Below are positions 47,453 through 58,278 of a stretch of DNA of 64,000 bases, piece by piece; the first letter of the stretch is position 1, and each line of letters opens with the position of its first letter. Source of the DNA: Centrapalus pauciflorus (taxonomy: Eukaryota > Streptophyta > Magnoliopsida > Asterales > Asteraceae); assembly GCA_020465985.1 (NCBI GenBank), contig JAANYP010007545.1:124001-188000 (forward strand), read 5' to 3'. The translations under genes were made by a program, and so were the position numbers. The notes under the pieces were generated by a model. The model saw only the letters and a program-made list of their open reading frames with translations. It did no database searches and was not told where the DNA came from.

Positions 47453-50313
47453 ACGTTAGGGTTAGGCAAAACCATTCATTATTTGTTATTTAAAAAGTAA
47501 TTAAGTTTATCGGTAGCATAGACCAAGGGTTTGAAGGTTTTTCAAATATACTACCACTCTAAAATTACTTAGGTTATTAGTTGTATCAAGAATTTAATTA
47601 TATAGTTATTACTAGCTATATTACCTAGCATAAAAATAGATTAAATGATTTATGTTTTGTTCTCACACTTTAATGTTGTCTAACATTGGTCATCTAGATT
47701 ATAAACTTGCAAACAAACCCTTGCAAGATGAATAGGAAATTGTATATATAACTTGTGAAAAAACAAAAACGATGCTACTTGATGGTATAATTGCTTCTAC
47801 CAATTGTTTATTTTAGGACCGGTTCTTGATAGAATAAAGTGGGTTGCATCACATGTGCCCATAATTTTTGGGGCCTCTAAATTTTTTTTTTATCCATGTA
47901 TTATGTAAATATATTTATAGTTCACCAATTCAACAACTCTATCAATTAGCAAAACCTAACCAATAGTTCAATATCCTTTAAGACTTGCTTTGAGCCTTTG
48001 ACACTATAAATGCAATTGAGTAGAGCGGGAACTTAAAATCGGTTGAGTTTCAAGGCAGGGATCAAAAGCAGGCAAGGAACTATGATGGCAGGACAGTTCA
48101 TTAGTTTTAATTTCGGATACATGCCTCTTTGTATGTTTAATGTCATCAGAATTCTGGTTATAAAATTCATTAACATTTTGAAATAGACAAAAGTTAATTG
48201 TCAAAGCATTTGCAAGTTCAATTTGTAGCACAACATCACTACATTAGCAAAATTAGGTTGCACCCTTTCAACATTTTTTTTCTGTCAACATTTTGTATAA
48301 ATTTTATGTCTTTTATGATGAGAAAATATGAATTTGGATATGAAAAATATATAAAGAAAATTAAACAAATTTATATTACTACTAAGAGATTGCGAACTAT
48401 GAGGACCATGAAACAAAGAAATTAAAGAGTTTATTAAGTCTAAAATGGGGATTTTGAATAATTTTGTCAAAAAGGTTGGTAATGTTAACACTACGAATGT
48501 TAATGATGTTAATATTGATACTAATAAATTTACAAAAACTTTTAGTATAGAGAGTTTATTTTGTGTTTGTTGTACATGACTTTTAATCCGTAGGACGATC
48601 CTCGTTCTTTTATTTATAGTAGTCTGATCTCTTTTTGCTTGGTAAGACAGAAGAACAAATTAAATTCTCATGTTCAAGGTTATCCTGGTTAAAATATAAG
48701 TAAGGTTCACTCATGTAAAGCATATGGTCAATGATATGGTTATGTTGGTTTTTAGGATAGAATAATGGGGATATGGCAAATTGTTTTTGAAATATACTTT
48801 AAATGATTTAGCATAGAGGTTTCAACATAGTTGCCCATCTAAATAGACAATGGGAGTTCGTCACTTTAAGCAACAACACAAAACAGCGTGTGACGCCAGA
48901 TCCAGTCAGAGAAAGCAGTGTTGGAGGCTGATCTGAACAGGTAAGTTGCAATGACATTGAATCTGAAAATCAGAGGTGATTCCGACGGCAGCGTCATGTT
49001 TAGATGGCAACAACGACTGACATAGGAAAGCGATGGTGGTGGTGGCCGATGTTGGTGTGGTCCGTTGGTTTCGGTGACATGAAGAGAAACAGGAACAATG
49101 CACAACGAAAGGTGGTGGACTCCGAAGGTAGTGGACAACAATGTTGGTGGTTGCGGCTGGTGGTGGCGACCGGTGGTAAAACATGTATAAGTGTGTAACA
49201 TCTACCATAGATTACATGTCTCCGATCATTAAACTAACATCACACTGTTGTTTTGCAAGAATAAAAACAAAGTAATACACAAAATTTGTTTTCAATCCCA
49301 ACATTTTGAATCTTCTATATGGCTTCACAACAAAAAAAAACACATACAATTATCTTAGCACTTATAAGTTTAAACTCAAAGACCACATATAAATGCCAAA
49401 TATAACACAGAAACACAAATATTATTTTTTATAGCTCTCTTAGATCTATCTAACTAACTAATTAAACACATGATTATCTCTTTTTATCGGTTTACATAAA
49501 ATTTACCATATTTCCATTAAAACTGGCCCTCTAGACTACAAAGTTAAAAAAAATCTTATAAACTTCTTACTTCTTCCATAAACTCCGAAATTTTATAAGT
49601 ATTAAAATGTTATAAATGTAAATACTTTTATCACATAAAATTCTTCAATTAGAAGGCAAAGAAAGCAACAAGTTGAGGTGGTTTGACTTAGAAATTAACG
49701 GCACATTACACGTCACCCAAGTTTTATTAACTAATTTAAGATAAAGTTTATGGAATATAATATTCCTAAAATCATGGAATTTTAATATTTGTTAAATTAA
49801 AACACATCATATTCATACTTTCATATGTGATATGTATCTTCCACTACCTAATAAATTAATTATATTTATATATTTATATATATTATATAGTTTGTAATTG
49901 GGAATAGACTCATTCTTCTCCGACCATCCAATTAGATTCCAGATTGAAAGCACATGTTTATTCTCACTAACGTCTTTCCCATTTGCACCACTAAATTATT
50001 TTTCCACAATGTCCCACAAAATCATCTCAACTTTATTAATATTATTTTATTTGATACAAACAAAATTATTTATTTTTACGTTTCAATCTTAAATTCATGT
50101 CTTTTTATTTTAAATATTATTTAAGTGGATAAAGATAAACATTTAGTTTCATAAAATTAGTTTAAAGAAAACAAATCGAAAATTAAAACTTGAAAACCCT
50201 AAAATCCTTTAAAATTCAACAAGAATTTTTGTTTAAAGAGGGGTTTGGCTTTGTTCTCCGTGCGAAATCGATGGAGTATAACATGTTAGAAGACTAGTCG
50301 TGTTGTTCCATGC
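47453..50313. other. Intergenic with unassigned segments
   Basis: No gene is supported. 47812-48240 begins with TTAGGACCGGTTCTTGATAG, reminiscent of hAT termini, but no partner end was found. 48840-49210 is less AT-rich and carries overlapping minus-strand ORFs of about 100 codons rich in Pro/His/Ser with no recognisable domain; it may be a captured or decayed exon. The rest is AT-rich. Confidence 0.35.
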
Positions 50314-50524
50314 TAGGGGTGACAATCTTGACCCAACGGACCGAAAAGTTAAATGGACCAATTGTAAAAAACTAATATAAAACATAATTTTCTTTTAAAA
50401 AATGAAAATTTTAAAATGGTGTATTAAAAAATTTGTTCTTTGAAAAAAATTTAAAAATTATGTAAAATTTATTAATTTTGGTTATCAACCCGTTTGTTTG
50501 AATGGACTCAAACTGTCACCCCTA
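50314..50524. mobile_element. hAT-type MITE (211 bp)
   Basis: The termini TAGGGGTGACA and TGTCACCCCTA are perfect inverted repeats. The flanks TTCCATGC (50306-50313) and TTCCATAT (50525-50532) match at 6 of 8 positions. Confidence 0.7.
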
Positions 50525-51081
50525 TTCCATATTTCCATGCTATGGTGAAGCACGCCTAAGCTATAAATAGAGGGGTTGTTCAAGTTCGTCCGAGTGTATA
50601 GTTATTAATGCATTTTTTCAGTATGATGCTGTATCTTCTATGCTCATTATATGAGAGAGTGTCCCGTGGGTTTCATGTGGAAACAAAGTTCGGTCTGTTT
50701 TGTTTTGTTTTTTTTTTCTTTTCGTATTCGCATATCTTTATAAAAGAAATTTGTATGCATAGTTATTAATGCATTTTTCAGTATGATTTGTATGATTTTG
50801 GTTTTTTTTTTATCTATGTTTACTTCATAAAAGAATTTGTATGCATAAAGTATATAAAAATATTTAATTTTCAAAATGGAGGTTACATAAATTGTGCATT
50901 ATCGAAATATTTAATTAAAAAAAATTATAAAGTTAAAATAGGACATAAACAATGACGTAATTAAATGGGAAATGGGAGTGCAATTGGAGCCAATAATTGG
51001 GTTGGCGTTACTCAATTCTCATTTCTCCACAACAAAAAGCCATTTTCTCCGCCGTTGCCTTATAAGACCAAAATATACAAA

Positions 51082-51645
51082 ATGTCAAAAACCACCCTCC
51101 TTCCTTCTCCTTCCATGGACGTCGCCGACGATGCCACTAAAACACCCATCTCCACCACCCTCCGACGACGGAACTCCATCGGAACACCATCTGCTTTAAA
51201 CCTCCACACCAAACACCACCACCACCACCACAACACTTCTTCTTCTTCTTCCACCTCTTCCTCCACCTGTACCGCCGCCGCCACCACATCCTCGTCGTCA
51301 TCATCGTCTTCTTCCGCTGATTTCGAGCTGGTCTCACTGAAACCAGCTTCATACACCTCTCTCCGCGACATCCTCCCGTCCACAACTTCCGTCGTTCACT
51401 CACCCAAACTCCCTTCATTCGCCGTCCATTCCTCCGGTTACGAGATTTCCATCAGAAACCGACTCGTCAAGCAGGCTGCCTGGGCATACTTACAACCCAT
51501 GTCCACCTCTCCCGATTCCGGTGGATCCAATTTTTTCCACAGTCTCTGGACCCGATTTTCCGATGCTTTTCTCCGTTTCCTAACACGAATCTTCGATTGT
51601 CTGCTCCGGTCGGTTCAAGTCACAACTACCAGCTCCAGATTATAA
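51082..51645 (+). CDS. Plant-specific protein of unknown function, Ser/His-rich with conserved C-terminal block
   Basis: Intronless ORF of 187 aa from the ATG at 51082 (MSKTTLLPSPSMDVADDATK). An in-frame ATG at 50965 would add 39 residues; I prefer the downstream start because the extension is not compositionally typical, but a TATA-like ATTATAAAG at about 50925 could serve either. Residues 28-37 are LRRRNSIGTP, a possible phosphorylation site; 45-50 are six His; 53-78 are Ser/Thr/Ala-rich low complexity. Residues 81-140 look conserved: FELVSLKPASYTSLRDILPS and SGYEISIRNRLVKQAAWAYLQPM. The C-terminus (151-179) is rich in aromatic and hydrophobic residues and could form an amphipathic helix. 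I do not recognise an annotated domain. It lies tail to tail with the HVA22 gene, 184 bp apart. Confidence 0.82.
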   Translation: MSKTTLLPSPSMDVADDATKTPISTTLRRRNSIGTPSALNLHTKHHHHHHNTSSSSSTSSSTCTAAATTSSSSSSSSSADFELVSLKPASYTSLRDILPSTTSVVHSPKLPSFAVHSSGYEISIRNRLVKQAAWAYLQPMSTSPDSGGSNFFHSLWTRFSDAFLRFLTRIFDCLLRSVQVTTTSSRL

Positions 51646-51829
51646 CCAACAGGAAAAAAGGTAATAAATTGTAAAACATCAAATCATGGGTTTGTTTTAA
51701 TTTCTCTCCAATTTGTACAAACAGATTAAAAAAACAAATGAATTAATAAAAATTGGAATACAAATTTTGTTGTTATTGATTCTTTACAATCTGTACTAAA
51801 CTACTAATGGTCGATATAAGTTAATCCAA

Positions 51830-54179
51830 TTAGAGTCCTCTAGATCGTCTAAATCTAAGCCAAACTGGTTCTTTATGACCCGAATCGGACCCATGTCTAT
51901 TTGGTGATGGCGGGTATGGTGGTAAATCCGTATATCCATGATGGTCCCGGTGGTTGTTGATTGGCACCGGAGGAGCAGTCGGTGCCCATCTGTCATCACC
52001 CTGCTCTGATCCGAACAAGTTTGGGCTCGGAGTCATCGGAGGTGGAGGAGGACGTCCATCACCCGTGCTTTGATGATTTTGCAAACCCTGCATACAAATC
52101 ATTTGAACACATTGTTCAATTTCATTACTACAATCACAAATGCAATTGAAAATGGTGTTCAAAATGTTGATGTACTGGCAAAGCCCAAACGGCCCATGTC
52201 AGACCATAGCAGGCCCATCCCGTGAGAGGTAAATTAAGTTAACTAAACTGTAAGACAACACGAGGAAGTCCAAAGACTTCACCTTGAACCTCGACGTGTG
52301 TTAAGAGTAGAGTCAAATTGCCAATTTCCAACGATGCTACACGCCCGGAGGAAAAATGGTGTTTTTTTGTATGCAATTGATTGTGTTATCGGATAAGTTC
52401 AATGCAAATCAAGACTTAAATGGGATAAGTTCATTTATTTAAATGGTACCTGAGATTTTGGTTTTGAGGATGAGGGCTGTGAAATTAGATAGTAAAAGAT
52501 TTCCAAGAACTTGGTTTGGCCTAATTCTGTGGAATTCTGCCAATAATATATTGCCACATCCCATGCTCTGTCTCTGAATTGCTTTAAGCTCCTTTCTATA
52601 TCTGTTTCATGTCTTACTATAAATGGCCTCAGCAATGCATCATATACAAATCCTGTACCCTGCAAACCATGAAAAACCACTTTTTTATACCAAATTCTTT
52701 GAACAAAACACATGAAAGAAGTCAAGAAACCACATATGTTGATGTTTTCCTACCTTAGTTTTAGGATACCATAAGTAAATAATCAGGGCTAGCTTCAACT
52801 CTCCATACATTGGCACCCTATAAAAAAAAAGTTTACATTTTTCAATCACACAGAATATCCGATTTGAAACGGATGGTTGGTTGAATCATGGAAGTAGATT
52901 ACTTTACGTACCATGAAATGAATATATCACCAACTCTTTCGAATACCGTTAGTATTGCAACAATCACCCTGAGAAGAACAAACATCAACCAATAAATCAC
53001 CATTTGTTACAAGAAGTTCTGCGCGACTCTATGCCATGTTACAAACTTAAGTTACTTAAAAAATAGATGTCTTCGTCTAAAGTTTGCCACGTTTCAAAAT
53101 TTCATGCCACAAATCCATGGACTATTATTGGAGATATTCTTAGGGGCTGTTTGTTTACTTTTCTCGTTAAGTTCTGTCTAGATTAAGTTGTATGTTTGGA
53201 ATAAGTTGATTGTCCGGAAAAACTTTGTTTTTTGAATGGGCTGATCGAACACTAAGTGGCGTAGGTTTATTATGGGCAAAAGGAAAAGAGAGTGGGCTGA
53301 TTGGGGAACACACAGCTCCTATTGACTTATTAAATGGGCTGACCGAGATTATTTCTGATTTAGATAAGTTGTTATCAAACAATTTATTTTAGATGGGCTG
53401 ACCGGATTTTTAAGATTCAACCCAATATGTTATTATCAAACACCCCCTTAGTCTAGTTTCTAATGTCAGAATTCTCAAATCCAGAGCAATAAACAATTTT
53501 CATTCGTATAAACATAATCAGTACGGTAAAACTGTTTCATATCACGTACTCCATAATGAGCAATTAGTTTCATTATTTGACATGATAGTGACCCAGAATT
53601 CGTTTCTACACCGAGTGCAATTCATCATGTCAATTGGCCAAATTGGTGTCCATGATCAAAAAGTTAAAGTTAAATTTCATCATTGATCCAAAAAGGATCC
53701 TCTAAACAATCCTTTTCCATAACAAAAAATGATAAAATTCAGCATTTTATTTGATAACATTAAAGTACAAATAAGCATGACATGTCTTTTGATGATTTGA
53801 CTAAAACCACAATAATGTCCCAAATAATGTCATTTCCAATAATTAGAAACAATGGTGATTAGCAGCAAATTCCATTTTTAGCAATTATCCAATTATGCTT
53901 GACATTAAAGAAGAGATAAGAAACGTACCAATATTGACACCAAAATCGTAATTCCGCGTTTCCTACACCTTGCTGTTCTATGGTTTTAAAACACTCGAAA
54001 GCTGGATATGCGTATCCAAGAATCAACCTGCAGCCATTACCAAACGTCGAATTAGAAGCTAAAAAAGTAGCAAACTTAAATCACACAACTCGTAACCAAA
54101 CACAACAAGTCCCAAAAACAGATAAATTTGTGATCCATAAAACTTACACAAGACTACTATTGATCAATTCCCCTAACAT
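51830..54179 (-). CDS. HVA22: HVA22-like protein (TB2/DP1/HVA22 family), six coding exons
   Basis: Coding exons on the minus strand are 54179-54148, 54027-53929, 52968-52912, 52817-52754, 52659-52450 and 52087-51830. All introns are GT-AG and the phases join into 239 aa with no stop. The protein starts MLGELINSSLVLILGYAYPA, with ECFKTIEQ, ELRFWCQYW, TVFERVGDIFISWVPMYGELKLALIIYLWYPKTKGTGFVYD and RPFIVRHETDIE, the signature of the REEP/Yop1-like TB2/DP1 domain (about residues 8-100). It should insert as hairpin membrane segments into the ER and shape tubules; barley HVA22 is ABA- and stress-induced. The region to about 145 matches HVA22 i/j-type proteins. The last exon encodes a Pro/Gly-rich tail (PPPPPMTPSPN) ending in RFRRSRGL. 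Intron 2 carries a MITE. Confidence 0.94.
53143..53447. mobile_element. Tourist-like MITE (305 bp) in intron 2 of the HVA22 gene
   Basis: The termini GGGGCTGTTTGTTTACTTTT and (complement) GGGGGTGTTTGATAATAACA are inverted repeats with TTA on both sides (53140-53142, 53448-53450). Entirely inside the 960-bp intron 52969-53928. Confidence 0.82.
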
Positions 54180-54569
54180 CTTCCAATTTTCTTCCTTTAG
54201 CTGCAAATAGTATATGACAAATTCTCTGTAGAAACGAAAAAAAAAGGGATTAATCTAATGAATCAATAGTAGTTAAATAATCGAAACAAGTGCGATCATT
54301 GATATTAACAAACTGCGATTGATGCACAACCAAATTCACAACAACACAATTGGAATTTCCAAAACGGGTTCTCGTAATTCAAGTTAAGAGATCATGAACT
54401 GAATTGATCATAACATCAAGAAAACTAATCGAAACAAGTGCGATCAAACTGAGAAACTCAATCGCTTGACTCTAAAATGAACTTAAAACACTTTTTCTAT
54501 GAAAATCAAAATCTAAAAAGAGAGGGGAAAAGGGAGAATCAATGTTAGAAAAAGCGGGAAAGAGATTAC

Positions 54570-54703
54570 CTTAATTATTAAGAACAAAAAATAAGATCGA
54601 AATTCTATCTGGGGTTGGTAAAGCTGTGAAATTGAAAATGGAAACCTGAAATTTGAGAGAAATGTTGGTTTTCATGGATTTGTAATGAAAATTGGGTTTT
54701 ATA
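54570..54703 (-). promoter_or_regulatory. TATA box and 5' UTR exon of the HVA22 gene
   Basis: The minus strand shows TATAAAA at 54703-54697, then a leader whose exon would end at 54570 with AAG|GTAATC. An acceptor TTTGCAG lies just before 54200 (another, CTACAG, near 54226), so a 5' UTR intron of roughly 350 bp before the ATG at 54179 is likely. Inferred from splice-site sequences only. Confidence 0.5.
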
Positions 54704-57090
54704 AAGCGGTGGGATTTGGAAATTTGAATGGGTAAAACAAAAACGTACAAGAGAAAGGCAGATGTCTGGAAGCCTGGGTTTACTTGCGTCCGACGCCTTT
54801 CTTCTTCTTCTTCTTCTTCCTTTTTTTGTTTTTCAGTTTGACCGTTTTAATACTAATATATTCTTTCTTTTAACTTGAATTTTTAAACTACATTATTGTC
54901 GTTAAGTCACTGTACAAATTTGATTAACAATACATATTTTAATTTATTATTTTTTTCGACAGTTTTGATCATTTAATCGTATTCTATATCTTTTTATCCT
55001 ACGCTACCATCTTGTCTAGTTCAACGTATGATCGATTGCTTGTTTGTGAAAATCTTTTGGATATTGTTATACCAACGGATTTTACTTGTATGGTTTTCAT
55101 ATAAACTGTATCCCCGTCATGATAATATTGTTTTTGTGAAAAGATAGTAAACTTATTAAAAATGTTATCAAAGGTCGTATGATATAAATATTAATATAAA
55201 ATGTTGTCGAGGCTCGAGGGTCATATAATATAAATATGTATATGTTGTGTATAGATGGAATTAAGTCAGATTGGGTATCGGGTCTTTATGTTGAAGTTAT
55301 GTCTATTCATTTATATTCTTGTCGTGTTCAAGTCATGTCAACATTTCTACATTGGGTTGTGTTGATCTGTAAGAAGACCCGTATAATCTTTTTAAGTCTT
55401 TTGTTTACAAAATCAAGATTTGTTTTTTAAATATGGTTCTTTAGTATTTACTATGATTTTTTAGTTTCTAAATTATTTTTAACAGATCAAAACATTAAAG
55501 TCTGGTTAATTTCAGGTAACTCGAGTAACCTTAATCTAACCAAAAAGTTTATATATGCTGATGTCTTATCGACCCATTTTCTATTATCGCTTCAAGTCCA
55601 AATCAGGTTCGTATCGTTTTCATGTCTGAAATCGTGATGGAAATTCTAAATATCTAGATGAAGTTGAAGAATCTTGGGTTTGGTAATCGTAGTAGTTTCT
55701 TCGTTGGAGGGTAGTTTATGCATAGCCTGGCCTAAAATAACTTCACCAAGGTCAACGTCACATAGTCAATAGAGTCCTTTGATAATATTTTTTTAATAAA
55801 TATAAAACCAAGGGTTTGAAGACGCGTATGAAGTAATTCAAACTTAATGGACCAATTCTAATACATCCTTAAGTTATCAAAATATCTAATTACATCAACA
55901 TTAATGTCTGCGGTTTGCAGATTTGTTTGTTGAAGTTTGTAATCAGAAGAGATGGACTAAAAGTCTACAGGAAGGCCGTCTGTTTTCTTTAATAGTAAAT
56001 GATACGGGTAGATGTTCAAAGACGCGGGCAGAGATTCGAAGTGAAGAAACAATGCGGGAAGAGGTTCGAAGACGTCCTTTTTCGTCTTCTAAAATTCAGA
56101 CGCGGGAAAAGGTTTTACCTCTTCCGTCTTCCAAAAATCAAACGATCTTCGAGCCATGTACCTCCTTCCGCATTTGCAAACCCGCATACGTAAAAGCTTC
56201 GAAGATCTTCTACTGAAAAACAAACACAACATAAACATGTGTTTTATAATAAAGATATTATAAGTTTATAACGATGATAGGTATAGATTAGTTTATCGAA
56301 AAATGCATTATCAATCATGAGAAATACAAATACTAAAAAGTTGAAAAATTTTAAAGATAGTGGATCCATTCATGAATCATTTTGATCCGTTGTATAACTT
56401 GACCCGATCAATCTATTTTATCATGTTCAATACTTGCATCAAATCTTAATTTAAGTTAAATAAGCTCAAATAAATTAATCAAGCGTGCAAGACAGCAAAA
56501 GGGAACCCAACCACTCCATTTAATACTGTTTACTAGTAAATTACTAAACTTTTCAAAGATATTTGGTAAAAAAATTTAGTAGATGTATTATAGAATTCAT
56601 TATGGGTATGAATTTAATGATGTTAAACAAAATCATTAATAGGGAATCTTTTAATGGTTATAATAACAAATATAAAAAAACAATCATGGACGGATCCAAG
56701 TAAAGCAAGGAGGCTGTATGTGCTATCGGTCTCCTCTTCAATAATCTTGTTTTGTAACATAATATTTTTTTAAAAAGTTTTAGTTATGCAACCAGCTATT
56801 TACAAGTGTGCAACCTATCTATTCAATTATTAGAAAAAAAAATTAAGTGTTCAACTTAATATAAACTTTTATAACATCAGATCAAACAAATAAATTAAAA
56901 TTTGAATACTTGATAAGTTTTAAAAAAATAGTCAAACTTTTAAAATCTAATGATAAATAAAACTAAAACCCAATATTTGTTCAAACTCAAAACACTTTTG
57001 AGATGGTCCAATCCGAAACCCAACAACAATTTATAAACCCAATCCTAAACCCAACTCAACATACCCAATCTTTAATTTGATATATGCAAC
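54704..57090. other. Intergenic; unassigned repeat at 55900-56220
   Basis: No gene is supported. 55925-56216 has a 97-codon ORF in a segment of internal repeats (GACGCGGG, GGTTCGAAGACG, CGTCTTC in both orientations), which looks like a non-coding mobile repeat rather than a gene. (CTT)n lies at about 54800-54820. Confidence 0.4.
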
Positions 57091-57263
57091 ATAGGGGTGT
57101 AAATGAGCCGAGCGAGCCCGAGCCCGAGCCCATTAAAGCTCGAGCTTGGCTCGTTTAAAAGTATCAGGCTCGAGCTCGGCTCGTTTCGAGCTATGTGTGT
57201 AAAACTCGAGCTCAGCTCGTGAATAATTATACAAGTTCAAGTTCGGCTCGGGTTCGACTCGTG

Positions 57264-57323
<60 letters not shown>

Positions 57324-57590
57324 TTTTTAATTAGTTTTTTATAATCTATTTATATATTTATATATTTTATATATATTTCATCTATATATCAAATATTTAC
57401 TAATTAAAAACTATATTTATATATAGGCTCGTTTAAACTCGTTTAGGCTTGCAAGCTTGATATGTGAAGCTCGGGCTCGAACTCGTTTATTAAATGAGCT
57501 CATATTTAGGCTCGAACTCAGCTCGGGCTCGTTTTACTCGAGTTTTTTTTCAAGTCTAGCTCGAATAGCACGGCTCCTTTACACCCTTAA
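57091..57590. mobile_element. hAT-type MITE (500 bp) rich in GAGCTCG
   Basis: The ends TAGGGGTGTAAATGAGCC and (complement) TAAGGGTGTAAAGGAGCC are inverted repeats. The flanks TATGCAAC (57083-57090) and ATTGCAAC (57591-57598) match at 6 of 8 bases. The interior has CTCGAGCTCGGCTCG repeats and a (TA)n run at 57265-57319. Related to the fragment at 5500-5800. Confidence 0.75.
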
Positions 57591-57917
57591 ATTGCAACTT
57601 TAATTGTTAGTTATAGGTTTATAATACCATTGAGGAACAACTTTTTTAGAGGGTTTATAGAATAAATATGCAACGATATTCACATCAATTCCTATTTCAT
57701 ACAACCATCTAACTTTTTGTTCAATTAATACAACGAACTATTATTTATTGTTTAATCAACACAATAAACTATTTTTTTGTGTAATTAATATAATTTACGT
57801 ATTATTAAAAAAAAAAAAAAAATTGTCGGTCTATGGAATAAAAATTAATTCAAATTACCTCCAAAAGATTTGAGTTAAATTGAGGTTGTCTTAAACGATG
57901 ACAGTTCACAACAATTA

Positions 57918-58278
57918 GAGGGTGTTTGGATTTACGTTTAAAAAAATGCTGTAGCGTTTTAAAAACTAATAATTAGATAATAGCTGTAACAAAAAGTGCT
58001 GCAGGAAATGTAGTGTTTGGTTTAGCTTCTGCTGTTTGCTATCATAATTATCAAATAATGAGTTTTTAAAGTGTTTGGATTTGCGTTTTTACTTGTAAAA
58101 TGACCAAATAATCACTTATTAAGCAAATAAGCTACATTTTTTAACTTATGAAAAAGTGTGGTAAGATTAACGCTAAACGCAAATAATCACTTATTAACGG
58201 ACGTAATCCAAACACTTTAAACTAATTATTTGCGTTATTATAACGTAATAAGCTGATAATATGGTTTATAACGCAAAA
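57918..58278. mobile_element. Right-truncated copy of the GAGGGTGTTTG MITE
   Basis: It matches 44450-44821 along its length (TGCTGTAGCGTTTT, AGTGTTTGGTTTAGCTTCTGCTGTTTG, AAGCAAATAAGCTACA) and has TTA before the left end (57915-57917). It stops at AACGCAAAACC, about ten bases short of the expected terminus. Confidence 0.8.

Noticed and set aside
48866..49208. Two overlapping minus-strand ORFs of 100-111 codons
   Set aside because: Low-complexity Pro/His composition, no recognisable domain, two frames equally open; not enough to call a gene.
52660..52725. N-terminal extension MTSFMCFVQ... of the HVA22 exon 5 ORF
   Set aside because: It is intronic; the acceptor before GGTACAGG and homology to HVA22 place the exon start at 52659.
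55923..56216. 97-codon ORF with charged residues
   Set aside because: Sequence is built from inverted and direct short repeats (GACGCGGG, CGTCTTC), suggesting a mobile repeat.
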